NCBI GenBank assembly: GCA_022695795.1
Contig: MU404091.1
Location: 62,001-126,000, forward strand
Length of the DNA: 64,000 nt
Source of the DNA: Biscogniauxia marginata
Lineage: Eukaryota > Ascomycota > Sordariomycetes > Xylariales > Xylariaceae
Direction of reading: 5' to 3'
Part shown: piece by piece, positions 34,025 through 46,805 of the stretch
Numbering within the stretch: the first letter of the stretch is position 1
Layout of the letters: each line of letters begins with the position of its first letter
Program-made: the position numbers and the translations under genes
The notes under the pieces: generated by a model
Seen by the model: only the letters and a program-made list of their open reading frames with translations
Told to the model about the DNA's origin: nothing
Databases searched by the model: none

Positions 34025-36513
34025 CTAGTACATATATCTGAATTCGGGATTTAGGTCGCCCAACTCCGTCTTCTCGTAGTCGGACAGGCCGACGTTAGTA
34101 ACGGCCTTGGCCCTCTTCCGGTTCTCGAGGTGTATCGATATAAGGTACAGAGTTGACGACAGGGCGCTCAGACAGGTGAACCCAAGACATATCGAGTACC
34201 CATTTTTATATTGGGGTGCGTCGGAGTCGAGGAAGGCATACGTGGCGATAATACCACCACTACAGAAACAGGGCGTTAGTGTCGCTCTCGCGAGGTAGCA
34301 AATAGAGTTTTGAAGTTATGCCTCGAGGGTACAGGACTTTTCGAGGCGACGGATATGACACTGCTTCAATAGCATAATGTTGAAGAAAAAAAACCAGAGT
34401 ATGAAAAATAAGTGAAAGGGGCGTAATTGACGTACATGTTGCCGAACCCTACCTGCCACGCCGTACCTATCGATCGACGATGGTGGCCTCCGAGGTTCAT
34501 GGTGAACCAACAGACAAGGATTGGCATAACACCGTAGGAGCCCATCGTGACCAGGAATAGCATCGCATACTCTACTTTCGTGTTATCATGTACCCTAAGA
34601 AGAACCCCAAACCCGGCGAGAGTCATGGCCAGTGGCGCAATTGCAAAGGCAGCTCGGTGACGTGTCCAGTCGGAGAAGGCTGCCATTACGAGGGAGAAAA
34701 CAAAAGAAGCCGCCCACGGAGGTACTGAGTGAAGCTGCGTCTGGATCGGACTGTAATGGTAGGTGGAGATGATGGTTGGGGCAAAGTAAGCATAACCATA
34801 TGCTGGTACGACCAATCCGAAGTACATAAACCCGCCCAGCCAGACACGATGATCTTTCATCACGGTTAGAATATCGCGGAAGCTAACCTTACGTTCCGCG
34901 GCATTACGACCTTGATCGGCTTGCAAACGTGCTTTTACATACGTCCGCTCGTCCTCGGTCAGCCACTTAGCCTGCTCGGGGCTGCACACAAGTTAGATAA
35001 ATAATAGAAGTTTAGCGGTTGTCCAAGTCTATCTTACAAGGAAGGGAATATAAAGAAGAAAATAATTGCAACCAAGCAGGTGAGAATTCCTTCCAGAATG
35101 AAGATCCATCTCCACCCGGAATACCCGCGAATGCCGTCCACTAGGTAGAATGTCAGTCATACCCGAAAAGGGGGCCACTGACTAGACTTTTAAGGCTTGG
35201 CGGGCACTCGGGTATAAAAAGGGGAGGATAGACATACTTTCCCCTATGGCGGATGCCAAGAGACCACCAAATGCTCCAGCCAGTGAAGTGGATGAAAAGA
35301 ACAGGGAGTACCGCTTCTGGGCTTCACTTCGCTTGTACCACATGCCTTATAGATGACAAGGTTAGTAGATGATCTAGGCCTTAACAGACACAAGCACAAC
35401 ATAACTAATCACTCATGAGGCGTCTCGCGCGACAGTGTGCGATGCAACACCGACTGAACGACATACCGATGAGATAAAAACATCCTGATGTCGCGTAAGT
35501 TATAGTCACTTATCCGGAGCTCTTAGAACCATACCTGGGAACATGCCGGTCTCAAAGAGTCCCAAGAAGAATCGCGTAGCCAGAAGACCTGAGTAGTTTT
35601 GCACCAGGCCCTGGCATACAGAGACGATACCGAAGGCCAGCATACAACCCGGGAGCCATATCCGAGGCGAGAACCGCTTGAGCAGAATCTGCTTTACGTC
35701 AGTGTCCCATCCGGAAACCCCAACAACATATTTCCAGAATCGCCTTCTCGAGATGAAGAGCGGTTTCACGTACTTATACTGAGTTAGCATACAGGGTATA
35801 AAGATTAAGTGTAATCAAGATCAAGCAAAAACTTGGGTTTAGAAAAGGGGGCTTCTCTATAACTAACCATTGCTTGGTATCTCGAAGAAAATATAAGGGA
35901 CGAAAAACATAGTTAGAGCTACGAAGAACGAGTCAGCTAAACTGCGATTCAAACGCCGCTCAGCGGTGCATGACTAAGCGACCATTCGGAGTTCTTTACC
36001 CGTGTTGTACTCGACTTTATGGAGCCCTAGGTCCTCGACTAGATGGTAGGACCTAGCATTGGCAATGTTGACTCGGTCCAAGAAAGCCAGAAGATACAGG
36101 ATGCAGAGAAACGGCATCAGGTGCCAGTCGACCCGTGTTATGAGCTTCCGCTCCGTGGTATGGGGCGGGCATCGTACATGAAGGTCATCATACTCGTTGT
36201 CGGCGATACCGGGATGGTACGTGTTGTTTCCCGCGATCTCAACACGACCGCTCTCCTGGTCAGAACCTTTCGCTGCGACGAAAGTCGTGGTTAGCGTCGC
36301 CCAATCTATATCCGGAGCAATTCTCGCACCGGGTCCGCGGCATTGGCATATTCCACTGCTGCTGCTGCCGCCGACCTCAGTGCGCCGCTCGCACGCGCTG
36401 TGCGACAAGAGAACTCGACGACTTGGCGCCGCGGAGATTCAACCGCGCAGAAAAAAGGATCAGGAATAGAGAGAAAATTTTCACGACGTACAGGAATCCT
36501 TGGCGATCCGCAT
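34025..36513 (-). CDS. MFS transporter, allantoate-permease (Dal5)-like, possibly damaged
   Basis: Exons (5' to 3'): 36513-36492 (tentative), 36272-36000, 35918-35868, 35688-35535, 35484-35467, 35345-35238, 35140-35038, 34981-34436, 34259-34025; about 500 residues. It fits the anion:cation symporter group of MFS: VDWHLMPFLCILYLLAFLDRVNIANA at helix 1, FFVPYIFFEIPSN, LLATRFFLGLFETGMFPG, YKRSEAQKR, GYSGWRWIFILEG, then six C-terminal helices. Relatives import allantoate, nicotinate or other organic anions at the plasma membrane. Two weak points. No ATG precedes helix 1 in the exon-2 frame, so a 22-nt first exon is inferred. Exon 3 ends in phase 1 while exon 4 starts in phase 0; a 5-nt microexon at about 35763-35767 would fix the phase but creates TAA. 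Exon 5 is only 18 nt. Confidence 0.72.
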
Positions 36514-39500
36514 TATTTGTCGAAATTCCCAAGATACGAATCAGCGCTGTGCAGAAAACACTCGGCGGTCAACGGAGAGGGAGGAAATGCAATTGGCGGC
36601 GGGAGAGGAAATAAAGAGACGACAAGAGTCGGGTAGGCGATGCCTGGCTCTTTTAAAAAAAGAAATATTATTGATAAACCCCGGCCGACCTTTTCATCCT
36701 CGGTGCAAATCGGCGTTATGGCTAGGTCGGGGGACCTTGAATATCCAGGCCTCTGGGCTTATTCGTAAGCTCTAGGTTAGGAATTTAGGTATTGCATGAA
36801 GGAGGACTGGTGCTTTATATGGTCCATATCGAGAAGCGATTTGTTTGAGATTTTTTTTTTTTTTCAATACTTCTAAGCCCAAAGATTTGATTGTGCTGGG
36901 CAAACCCCCCCGATCTCGCTCTATAATAACATGGGGACGGCGGAATGTTGAGAATATGTATCGACGAACTTCCTGGTGGGACCCCCTTCCGGGCCCTAGG
37001 TACCTTTCTGGCTCATGAAAAGTCCCGGCCAACCTTAGTGCCTAGTGTTTGTGTGGGGAAATACCGAGCTAGCCGAGCTAAAATGGCCCACACTGCGGGG
37101 AGAAGTCTTAGCTTTCTCCAATTGGACTCGCCAATCCGGACCCGGCATGTTGGTCAGCAAACATAAAAGAAAAACAACGGTAGCACTATGATCTATAGAT
37201 CTCTTGCTCCTTGCTTCCCTTCGCTTGTCCTCAGCTCTCATTGATAATTTTTATATTGCGTCGTCGGACTTGCTGTTGATCATTCAACGTGAACGAATCA
37301 CGGACTGATCGAAGACATTCTTCATTTGTGATAGTTTCCTAACCTAAGCACATAGGTGACTGTAACTGGAGCTGGAACTGGAACTGGAACTGGAACTGGA
37401 ACCCCTCGTGAGTTTAGAACATGACTAACAACAACGTACCAAGAGCCAAGTCGGCTCTTTCGCACCTTAGCCTCCTACAACGGAGTTAACGTTGTATAGA
37501 GCCACTAGCCAAGACATGTAAGATAGACAGTTGCTACGACCTCGAAGATTCCCTGACGTAATGCTACCGGACGCACACCTATATGACTACCTAAAGGTTA
37601 ATCCTACCGTTCTACAAGACATCAGAAGTTAGAAACCTCCGTCTAGATTGTGCTACGAGTTGGTTCTGTTGGCGCACTTATTGGGGTTGATTGGTAGAAA
37701 GGGCATGTCCATCACCTAGATCAATTCAACGAGAGCTGGACCGTGCATATACCACCACCGCCGGGTATAGAGTAGCCAACATCAATATCCGAGTTGCATA
37801 CATACCCTAGGTAGGTAGGTAAGCGCATATGTAGTGAGGTTTACTAAGTATCGCGATACTCAGATGCAAGAGGTAAGTAGGTAGGTTAGACAAACAGATA
37901 ATAACCAGCAGACTCGCCACTTTTTAAACGCGGTATCCATATTCCCTACTACAACGGACGTGATCTAGGCAGGGCTCCTAAAATCTATAGATCTCTGGGT
38001 CTTGATTTGTTTTTGTGGATAGTGCGAGTATACTGCATCCGACTTAAGTATGTCAATCTAAGGTTCCTAGAATATACTTGTCTCCATCTGATAAATAAAT
38101 GTACGGGGGAAAATATTACACTACACGTGCATGAACATGACTTTACTTCATATGGTAGAGATACAGCCTGTAGTTATCTATCACTAGATGGTATATATAA
38201 CTGGGCAACCTGATCACCTACTGAAGCTTCAATACATGTTGTGATCGTGTCTCATTCCCAAGTGGGCAACTTTGGCCCATCACCGAATAAATTGTCATCC
38301 TCGGTGAGAATTTACGATGCTGATGTTGCAAGTGGCAAATTGTCACACCAAATAAGCCCTTCTTTCTAGAATGGACAATAGCATGGCGGTATAGGGCCAC
38401 GCCTGACTCGATCCTTCATGTTCGTCCAACCTAGGCGATACACGAAGTGACGGGGCATTACACCGGTACTAGGTACATACGTACCTACCAGCCAATAACC
38501 TAGACTCTGTGTAAGTCATCCGTCGGCTGGCCTTACCTCTCGACTACAAAGAGCTCTTTGAATTTAAATCCGCATCCAATTGTTATTTATTTGTGTTTTG
38601 CTCTGGTCTTTTTCTCTTCACGTCTGAAACCTTAAACGAGACGGTTTTCAATTACCTAAGGTTTTCTGCAATTCCCATCCAAAAACCCCCCCCATGCGAA
38701 GGACGCTAGAGTGGGTATGGTTCGTGGCTAGCCAGCTCGTCATAGTTACGGCGGATTGCGTGACCTGCCTCTCTATGTAGGCACATACTCTAAGAGGTAT
38801 TGTAGAACGCAATAAGGCGCTGCAGCACTGCAGGGATCAGTTACACCAGCCAGTTCGCCTCACCTGATTTTCTTTTCTTCCTTTTTCCTTTTTCTTTCTT
38901 CTGTCTTAAATCACGGAGTAGGCGAAGGAGTCGAATTGAAGCTAAAGAGAATAAATGGGAGGGTTTCCCGTCCTTCATGTTCTTAGTTTGCCGAGAACAT
39001 CAACCTCGGTCGCCCTTCTCGCACAAGTGCATCTACACTACTTCCCTTAGCAACATAAGTCTAAAGGAATCTATGACCTAAGGTGATCTCCACTACGTAC
39101 ATGTGCCGCGTTAGGAGCATACATGTACATACCTGCCTACCTGCCTACCTGTCTCAAGTAATACCTTTAGGTAGGTAGGACGATAAGTAGCAGGACTGAC
39201 TAGCTGTGCTTAGTGGATAGTCTCCCCCCTGCTAGCAGCGGCGAAATACTATTAACAGCTTGACCACATCCATGTACAACGTATCGTTCAACTTAACTTA
39301 GATTTCTTCAATCTCAGCTGCGAAACTGGGTTCTCGTCCTCCTTTTAAACTCGGCCTTCCCGCGGAGATGGCTTCTTGAATTCCCACTTGAGTTCCTACT
39401 TAAGTCGCTCCAACTACGCTTTGCTCCCGAGCAAGAATTCCATTCTTCTTATGAGCCTCTTCCGTCCCATCTCTTACGCCGTACCAGGGCTCCTTACGGC

Positions 39501-39604
39501 TGCCAATTAATCAATCGTATTAATTGATATATATATATATATACTTGTACTAAGTATTCGACGATATCGGCCGACCCGACTAAATAAATTCTATCGCCGC
39601 CACC
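36514..39604. other. Long intergenic region between divergent transporter genes
   Basis: About 3.1 kb with no supported gene. It includes a CTGGAA hexanucleotide array (about 37365-37402), several GGTAGGTA/CCTACCTA clusters (37806-37821, 37873-37889, 39132-39148) and an AT dinucleotide tract at about 39526-39541, close to the start of the next gene. Confidence 0.5.
37365..37402. repeat. CTGGAA hexanucleotide tandem repeat
   Basis: About six near-perfect copies of CTGGAA (the first copy is CTGGAG). Non-coding context. Confidence 0.85.
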
Positions 39605-41730
39605 ATGGACCTGAACACCGGCCACAAGGTGGAAGTCTCCTCAGACTCACCATCCACCTACGACCTGGAATCTGCTTCTACCGTCCCTCGTGGGTGGTCC
39701 GCGTGGTTCGGTGGTAAAAACGTCAGGATAGGACCTCGCATCGCGCCCCAGATCGCGCCCGTTAGCGACGCCATCAATGATTCCGACAGCGGCCTCAACA
39801 GCGATGTTATTCTCACCAAACAGATCGAAGAGGAGGCCAATTGCGCAATCCAATACCGCACCTGCAGTTGGCAAAAGGTGCGTCGTTGTTGTTCCTGTCG
39901 TTTAAGCCTTGCCCAGACGGGAGCCAAGAGCGCCATGAGCTAATACTCCCTCATTCGACCAGACAGCTGCTCTGTTATTCTCCGAATACATTTGCTTGGT
40001 AAGTCACCTAACAACCTCTCCCAGCATCCCTTCATCCCTTTTCCCCGATACCCCCTATCGCGACAGCATAATAGCCCTTAAGTCGGCATTTCTCAGTATA
40101 CGCGGTTATTCTTGTTTATTCTTATCAGAGAACATGACGGGAATTGAAGCTAACTGCCGTACTATAGGCCATCATGAGCTTTCCCTGGTCCTACAGCATC
40201 CTAGGTCTTGTCCCTGGGTAAGCTTTCTTGGCTGCTAGGCGCTTATCTTGGCAGGCCACTAACGTTAGAAAACAATCGCAGCATCATCTTGACCGTATTT
40301 CAAGCCCTGATTGTTCTTTATACGTAGGTTAAACAGGTTACCCCCCCATCGCGACCACGCTAACTGACACTCTATAGCTCCCTCGTGCTATGGGAGTTTT
40401 GCCTACGGCACCCTGAAGTACGAGATGTCTGCGACATTGGGCAAATGCTCTTCTGGGGCCAGAAGTGGGCGTGGTACTTTACGGCGGTCATGTTCATTTT
40501 GAACAACACCTTTATCCAAGTCAGCCAAGTCCGCCTTCGACCTGTCGACTCTTTAGACTGACTTTATTTCCAGGGTCTGCATGTCCTCATTGGGGCCAAG
40601 TATATTAACACAATGGTTGGGGGCGAAACCTCGAGCGTCGCCTGCCAAACTGTGGCCTTCGGTGCCGTCGTTTCTATAATCTGCTGGCTATCATCGCTAC
40701 CCCGTACTTTCAGCATGCTGTCCAAGCTTGGGACCGCCTCTGCCATTTTCACATTTATCTCCGTCCTCTTGGCTGTTATCTTTTCCGCCATCGAGGACCA
40801 CCCCGCCGGGTACAGCCTGTTCCCAGCGACAGATCCTGATACCGGTGCGGCTTTGCCATTTGGCAATCCTATTGTAACGGCCATTCCAGTCGTCGGTACC
40901 ACTTTTGTCTCGGGGCTCAACGCGTTTCTCAACATTAGCTACACGTTTATCGGACAGATCACCCTTCCTAGCTTCATCGCTGAGATGCGTGAACCCAGGG
41001 ATTTCCCCAAGGCCCTATGGGCATGCACGCTTCTCGAGATCCTCGTCTTCAGCGTTGTCGGCGCTGTCGTCTACGTGTACACGGGCAACCAGTATATGAC
41101 TTCGCCAGCTTTTGGCTCCCTTGAGCCACTCTTCAAGAAGATTGCCTACTCCTTCATGATCCCCACCATCATCTTCCTAGGTGTCCTGTATGCCTCGGTA
41201 TCGGCTCGCTTCATCTTCTTCCGCATCTTCAACAACACGCGACACAAGAATGAGCACACCGTGGTGGGCTGGGCAAGTTGGGCCGTGATACTACGTACGA
41301 TCTCCCAATTTCCTACAAGAATTTTTCTACTAACACATAGTCTAGTGGCAACCTGGATTCTCGCCTTCGTGATCGCAAACTCTATCCCATTTTTCAATTC
41401 TCGTAAGTCCATGAGTTCTTGGCTGGCTTGATATATTCAGCTAACCCTGATTTAGTCCTGGCGCTCATGTCCTCCCTATTCGACTCATTCTTTGGCTTCA
41501 TATTCTGGGGTCTTGCATACTTCCGCATGCGAAAAGCCGACGGCGCGGTGGCCTTACTCAGTGACCGGTCATTCCGGGGCTGGTTCGAAGGCATCCTTAA
41601 CATCTTTATCATTTTGACAGGCTTCTTCTTCCTCACGGCCGGAACTTACACCAGTGTACAGGGCATCATTGACGAGTTTGCGGCAGGGACTGTAGGCCAG
41701 GCCTTCCAGTGCGCGAGTAATGGTATCTAG
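39605..41730 (+). CDS. Amino acid transporter, AAAP family (Mtr-like)
   Basis: Exons 39605-39877, 39963-39998, 40168-40217, 40282-40323, 40378-40519, 40574-41294, 41346-41402 and 41456-41730; 531 residues, all phases consistent. It belongs to the transmembrane amino acid transporter (AAAP) family, like the Neurospora neutral/aromatic permease Mtr, importing amino acids by proton symport at the plasma membrane. A hydrophilic N-tail of about 90 residues is followed by about eleven helices. Landmarks are AALLFSEYICLAIMSFPWSY, WYFTAVMFILNNTFIQGLHVLIGAKY, FLNISYTFIGQITLPSFIAEM and REPRDFPKAL. The ATG at 39605 sits in GCCGCCACCATGG, an unusually complete Kozak context, which decides the start. Two short introns at 41295-41345 and 41403-41455 split the last helices. 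Confidence 0.9.
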
Positions 41731-43942
41731 AGGGCGTTTCATGTTCTTTTTGTACAGAGTGTTTTGGCGGAAGATACCCACGGTCGAGGGTTAGGCCCGA
41801 CGAACGAGACTACGATTCACACGGAGACAGAGATGGTGAACATTTGGATATATGATCGATTTTCAGTGCTCTTTTAGATGGAAAACGACGAATCGATTCA
41901 ACGAGGAGGTTGGGGGTAATTGGATTACTCGGGGAAAGTAGTATATGGGATATCACGCAACATTTATCATTCTGCAGTATAGTAATGCAAGGATAGGAAG
42001 GGCGTACACGTTCGATGTGTCGTCCTTCCAGAATCAAGCATGAACCAGGCAGGCATCCAGTAGATGCTCCCTCGACTCAGACTGTCAGAGAGACGGAAAA
42101 CAGTGTCTTCTGCTGCTTCTAAACACTTATATATAGCCCAGCGAAAACAGTCTTTACTTGCTGATCTTTATAGCATGGCTAACAAAACTGTTCGCAGACT
42201 TCCCCACATTCAAAAAGGACCCGCAACCTCTCTCACCCGAGTCTGTAAAGCCTTCGACAGGGATTACGACGCCAACAGAGAAGTATACGCACCCAAAGAA
42301 AAGAGAGAACAATCAAGCCCGCCGTCCCCCTTAGCAATCACACGTCCCATGATAATAGGTAGGTTTCTAGACCCCATATAACTTAATGGCTCGACATCGG
42401 AAACCGGCGTAACAATATCGGCTTTTTTCGCATTTTCCTAGCCTAGCTTAGGTAACCAGATACATGATTCGTAATAACTCAGGCATGCGTGCGGTAAGGA
42501 GGTGTTCTCGATTCACGCCACTTGGCAGCTAGGAACGCTCCTGATAACTCAGGTTAACCCACGTGAGCGCATTTTGCAACCGAACGTGTCTACCTCCCCA
42601 TATTGGATGCTACCTATGCCTATAATATTTCATTAGTCTCCGTCTCTGATATATATATAATAAGTAACACCGTGCCTCACTATTCCTCTCCCTACTTATC
42701 CGACCCTGCTCTCTCTCTGTGTGTGTGTGTGTGGTTTTCCGTGCCTGGAAACCTACTGATCTAGGTTAGGTAAACATATAAAAGGATCCCCCCAAAAATT
42801 TTAGAGAAAGGAAGAGAGGAAGAGAAGGGCAACAACAACATCTGATGGATTCCAGTGGGACGCACGGGGGTACAGATGGAGAAGCAGGGCGGACCCATCC
42901 ATAGCGTATAAACTACTAGGTTACATAAACATACATGTTCTTTTCTTTACCTGAGTATACACTATCTCTATTACCTACCTACCTACCTACCTTACCTACC
43001 TTACCTACCAGGTACTCTAGCAATTCTCGACCTCTCGCCCCCTCCTCCCTCCCCACCTCCCTAAAAATGGTGTATAAAGAAGCGACATTACTACCTGGGC
43101 AAGTAAGTTACCCAGTCAATAAGGTAACCAACCAGCGAGGTGTCCCGCGTGGTTAATAATACCTAGGTACCTAAGTAATAAGAGGGCAAGGTCCTTAAAG
43201 GTAAGGTACCCAGGTAACAAGCAAAGTTGTATGCGAACACATATAACACACGCATTTCATGTATTAAAACTTCTTTAATAATAATAAGAAAAAAAGAAAA
43301 ACCAGCTAGCCAGCCTAATACCATAACTAGGTAAGGTAGGTAGGTAGGTTGGTTGGTACGGAGATAAAACAGAGGGGGTATCTATGAAAAAAGGGGGGTT
43401 GTAAATGTTAGGGTTTTTTTTAAGGTCCTCATCATCCCCTCTCTCCTTTTTGCTCTCTTCTTCTTCTTCTGCATTTCTTCCCTTCCCTCCCTTCCCTCTT
43501 CTAACCAGTTAACAGGTCCCGTAATCGTCATCATCATCAATCCAGAGCATTCTGGAAGGGAAATAAAGAAAAAGAAAAAAAGAAGTGGGTGAGGCAAAAA
43601 AAAAAAGCCCAACCCGTGTAATTGACCTCCATCATCCGTCCCAAAAAAAAAGGGCGGGGAACAGCGAAAACTAAGCCCTTCTTCTTTCACACCAGCCGCC
43701 CGTTACTTTTTTCTTTTTCTTTGCCCAGACAGCCAGCATTTTGGAAAGTACCTATATATATATATATATTGTAAATAGAAAAAGTGAGAAAGCCACCCCG
43801 GCCGCTTCATATAGAGTATTGCTTATCTAGTTGCCCTCGGACGACACTCTCCCGGTCATGTGAGGATAGGATTCCCCGTATCACCGCCTGTCATTTCCAC
43901 ATCCCAACCGTATGAACCTTCCAGTTGCGCGTTCCCCCCCTC
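41731..43942. other. Intergenic region with simple repeats
   Basis: No gene. A 105-residue frame at 42064-42381 has no domain. Contains a TG tract (about 42717-42732), CCTA-type repeats (42971-43012; GGTAGGTA near 43336-43350), poly-A/T runs and a TA tract (about 43752-43769). It covers the 3' ends of two convergent genes. Confidence 0.5.
42971..43012. repeat. ACCT/TACC simple repeat cluster
   Basis: Consecutive TACC units with occasional extra T. One of several such clusters in the right half of the window. Confidence 0.8.
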
Positions 43943-46805
43943 CTAGGAGATGGGCGGCTTCTCGTGTGTTGAATGTACGGGAGGTGGTGAATTCGGTAGG
44001 GGAATATCCTGTGGAGCTGGCAAAGGCTCCGTCTCAGGGATGGGGAAAGGCCCCGGCGCAGGGGCGACAACAGGTGTTCGCTTCTCCTCTACACTCCTCT
44101 TCGTGTCACTGCTTCTGCTTCTATTGGGTAGGAAACCGCCGTACCCTTGTTCCGGGGGAGACTTTGCCCGCTTCTGTTCCACGTTCTCTTTGGCCTCCCG
44201 GTACTTGTTCTTAATCCATCCCAAAGGGCCTTTAGTATCGTCCTTTTCTCTGCTCCCGGCCTCACTTTCGGCAACCGTCGCTGTTACATCTGATGAATCA
44301 CCAGTCCAACTCTTGCGTGGCCGTTGTCCACTTCCAATAGTTGAGCTACTAATCTCAGCATGACTGTTGACACCTAATGTTTGGCCAGGAAAGTTGGCCA
44401 AGTCCTCCTTCCGGCGGGATACGCGCCAGCGTTTTTTCTTATCTTTATCGACATTCTCCGTGGAGGAACTGTTGGCTAACTCCTCTACCTGATCTATGTC
44501 AGAGCTGTCGTTGAAGGAGGAATGTAATGAAGTTGGCGGCGACGTCTTGGGCTTCAGTGCCTTATGATTTTCCGGACTGGAAGTAATGGTAGTCGTCGAA
44601 GGTACCTGAGATGCCCTTGGAGTGGGTTCCGAGGGGGTCTCTGCAGATGCCCTATTCTCTGTATGACCAGGTTCAAGATACACAGGTTTCTGTTCAGGTG
44701 AGTGTGGATGCTCGAGTGTAGGCGAGACTATAGGTGAGACTGCCCCTGAATGGGGTAAAGAAGCTGTCGAACTCTGTGCGCTTGGATTCGTGCTACTCGC
44801 TAATCGCTTCTTACGTAACTTGTTCGGCTGCCGCTTCTCATCCGAAACTGGTGACCTTTGGAAAAGGCTCTGAAGGTGACGTTCTTTGGACGGTGTCCCC
44901 GCCTCACTTGGGGGCCCCAGCAGTCTTTCCTGACTTCTACCAGTAACGTGAGGACCCGGCAGCAGAGAAGACCCCGCCGCCAGCGGGGAAAGACTAGATG
45001 TTGCTGAAGATCGTTCGGTAGATGTCGCTTCCTCTGTCACCGTTGGTGGGGTGACTCCGGCAGGGTTGGGACTGTTAAGACCAGGGTTTGCTGGCGCGGG
45101 TGCAACTGCAACCGTGGGGGAGTTTTGCCTTGACTGGAATCTACTAGAGGCAATGTGTGGGGACTTTTTCGAAGGGACTGTATTGCTCCTCGCCAAGCCG
45201 CCAGTAGGAGTCGTTACCAATGCAGGACTACCCGGTGTAGAAGCCCCATTCGATTGACGTGAATGTCTCGAGGACGTCGAGCGGTTCCTCCGTATCTTGC
45301 CATCCCTGCTGACGCTTTCGGCACCCGCGCTAGCATTTGAAGCAGACCGTACGATACTAGTTTTTCGATTAGGCGTCGTGGGAGCTACGATCGTCGGTGT
45401 TCCGTTCTCAATCTCTTGCTTGGTCTTCTCGTCTGTACCTGTTCCTTGCATGCCAATCAAGAAATGATCCTGGTTCTCGATCAGGAATATGATGACACAT
45501 TGATTCAGTCGATATTCTTCAGGTGCCATGGCATGGTGTGGATGTGAAAGCATCCCAGGCTGGAAGATAGCAGCCAAGTTCTGAGCTGTCATGCGATTCT
45601 CATCAGCCTTAGCAGCGAAGACAGCAAGCAGATCTAAGATGTATAGGAGTAGCTGTCGGTTTAGAGGAGGCAGTTCCTTGATCAACTGCTGGTACTTCTT
45701 GATAGCATTTGACTCGTCGAAGTTTTCGACAAGCTGAGTGCCTTCGGCATCACCAACAGCTTGCTTTGTATGACCTCGCAGCGGGTCTCGGAACTGTTCG
45801 TATAGATCCAATGGGACAACTGGTTCTGGTAGGTCGTTCAGGTAACGCCGGAGAACATTGGCAGCATCGTGCACTGTGAAGCCATCCCATACGAGGCCTT
45901 TTCCATAGCGGTCCGGGGAGTCGAATTGGATCTTTAGTTCTTTTATACGTTTTTCGGAACCACTAAGTCGAAAGATGCCCTCCACGCTCGTGGCTACCAA
46001 TATTGTCAGCAAGAGCTATAAGCTCCCTCCATTTCATTACACACCTTTCTCCTTTAGAAAGACGCCACATTTCGCTACCACGATCGGCACATATCCATAT
46101 ATATAGCTTTTGCCGCTTTCATCGACGAGGGAGATGGCGACGTTGGCATAGGTGATACTCTGTCGCAACGGGACGCCAAAGATGCCTTGTGGCCGGGGTT
46201 GTGCTGTCGAGACAGTGTTAGCAAGTTCTGTCAAGCTTGGCCAGCTTTCTCTTCCCATAATGTTTCCGGAATTCTTGTAAGGTTATGACCTCGAGGTTGA
46301 AATGTGCAAAGATACAGCTGGGGAAATGGGACTTTGCTAATCAATGCGTCTGCTGCGGGGGGCTGTTCACAATAGAGAGGGAGGTTCGTGAATGAAATTC
46401 ATCAATCGCATTGGGTAAGTGATGGGACAAAGAAATGGCCGTCGCGCCGACAAAGGACGAAATGTGATGAATTGACATGACGTGACAAGACGTGAAACGG
46501 AAGCCAAGCAAGACAAGGTAAGGCAAGATTGAGAGCTTACCTTGGGTCTCTTGGTGCCTTGCTTGCATCTGGAACCTCTTCCACCATGACTTCAGGTCCC
46601 GCTTAGTAGGCGGTGACGCAGGAGTAGGAGCATGCGAGTGTTGCTGTGGCGGAGTCATCTGGGTTTGCTGGTGTTGCTGGTGCTGGTGTTGCTGTTGTTG
46701 GTGGTGCTGTTGGTGGTGCTGATGCTGATGCTGGTGTTGATGTTGCTGTTGCTGCTGCTGCTGTTGCTGCTGGGGTGGTTTTGACGGGGTGACGGCAGAC
46801 GTCAT
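43943..46805 (-). CDS. Rho GTPase-activating protein, Sac7/Bag7-like, with N-terminal Gln/His tract
   Basis: Exons 46805-46541, 46203-46045 and 45993-43943; 824 residues, phase 1 at both junctions. Residues about 9-60 are a Gln/His repeat (CAG/CAA/CAC codons), followed by KRDLKSWWKRFQMQ. GIFGVPLRQSITYANVAISL and YIYGYVPIVVAKCGVFLKEK lead into the RhoGAP domain (about 100-330). The arginine finger is Arg150 in EGIFRLSG, followed by LRRYLNDLPEPVVP and NLAAIFQPGML. This order (GVPL, VAKCG.FLKE, then RhoGAP) is that of Sac7/Bag7, which down-regulate Rho1 in wall-integrity and actin signalling. The remaining 490 residues are Ser/Pro/Thr-rich and disordered, with many basic phospho-site-like motifs. 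No lesions. Confidence 0.9.
46650..46785. repeat. Coding CAG/CAA/CAC trinucleotide repeat (polyQ/H)
   Basis: The plus strand shows long runs of CTG/TTG/GTG units; on the coding (minus) strand these give uninterrupted Gln/His residues near the N-terminus of the RhoGAP protein. The length is probably variable between strains. Confidence 0.85.
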
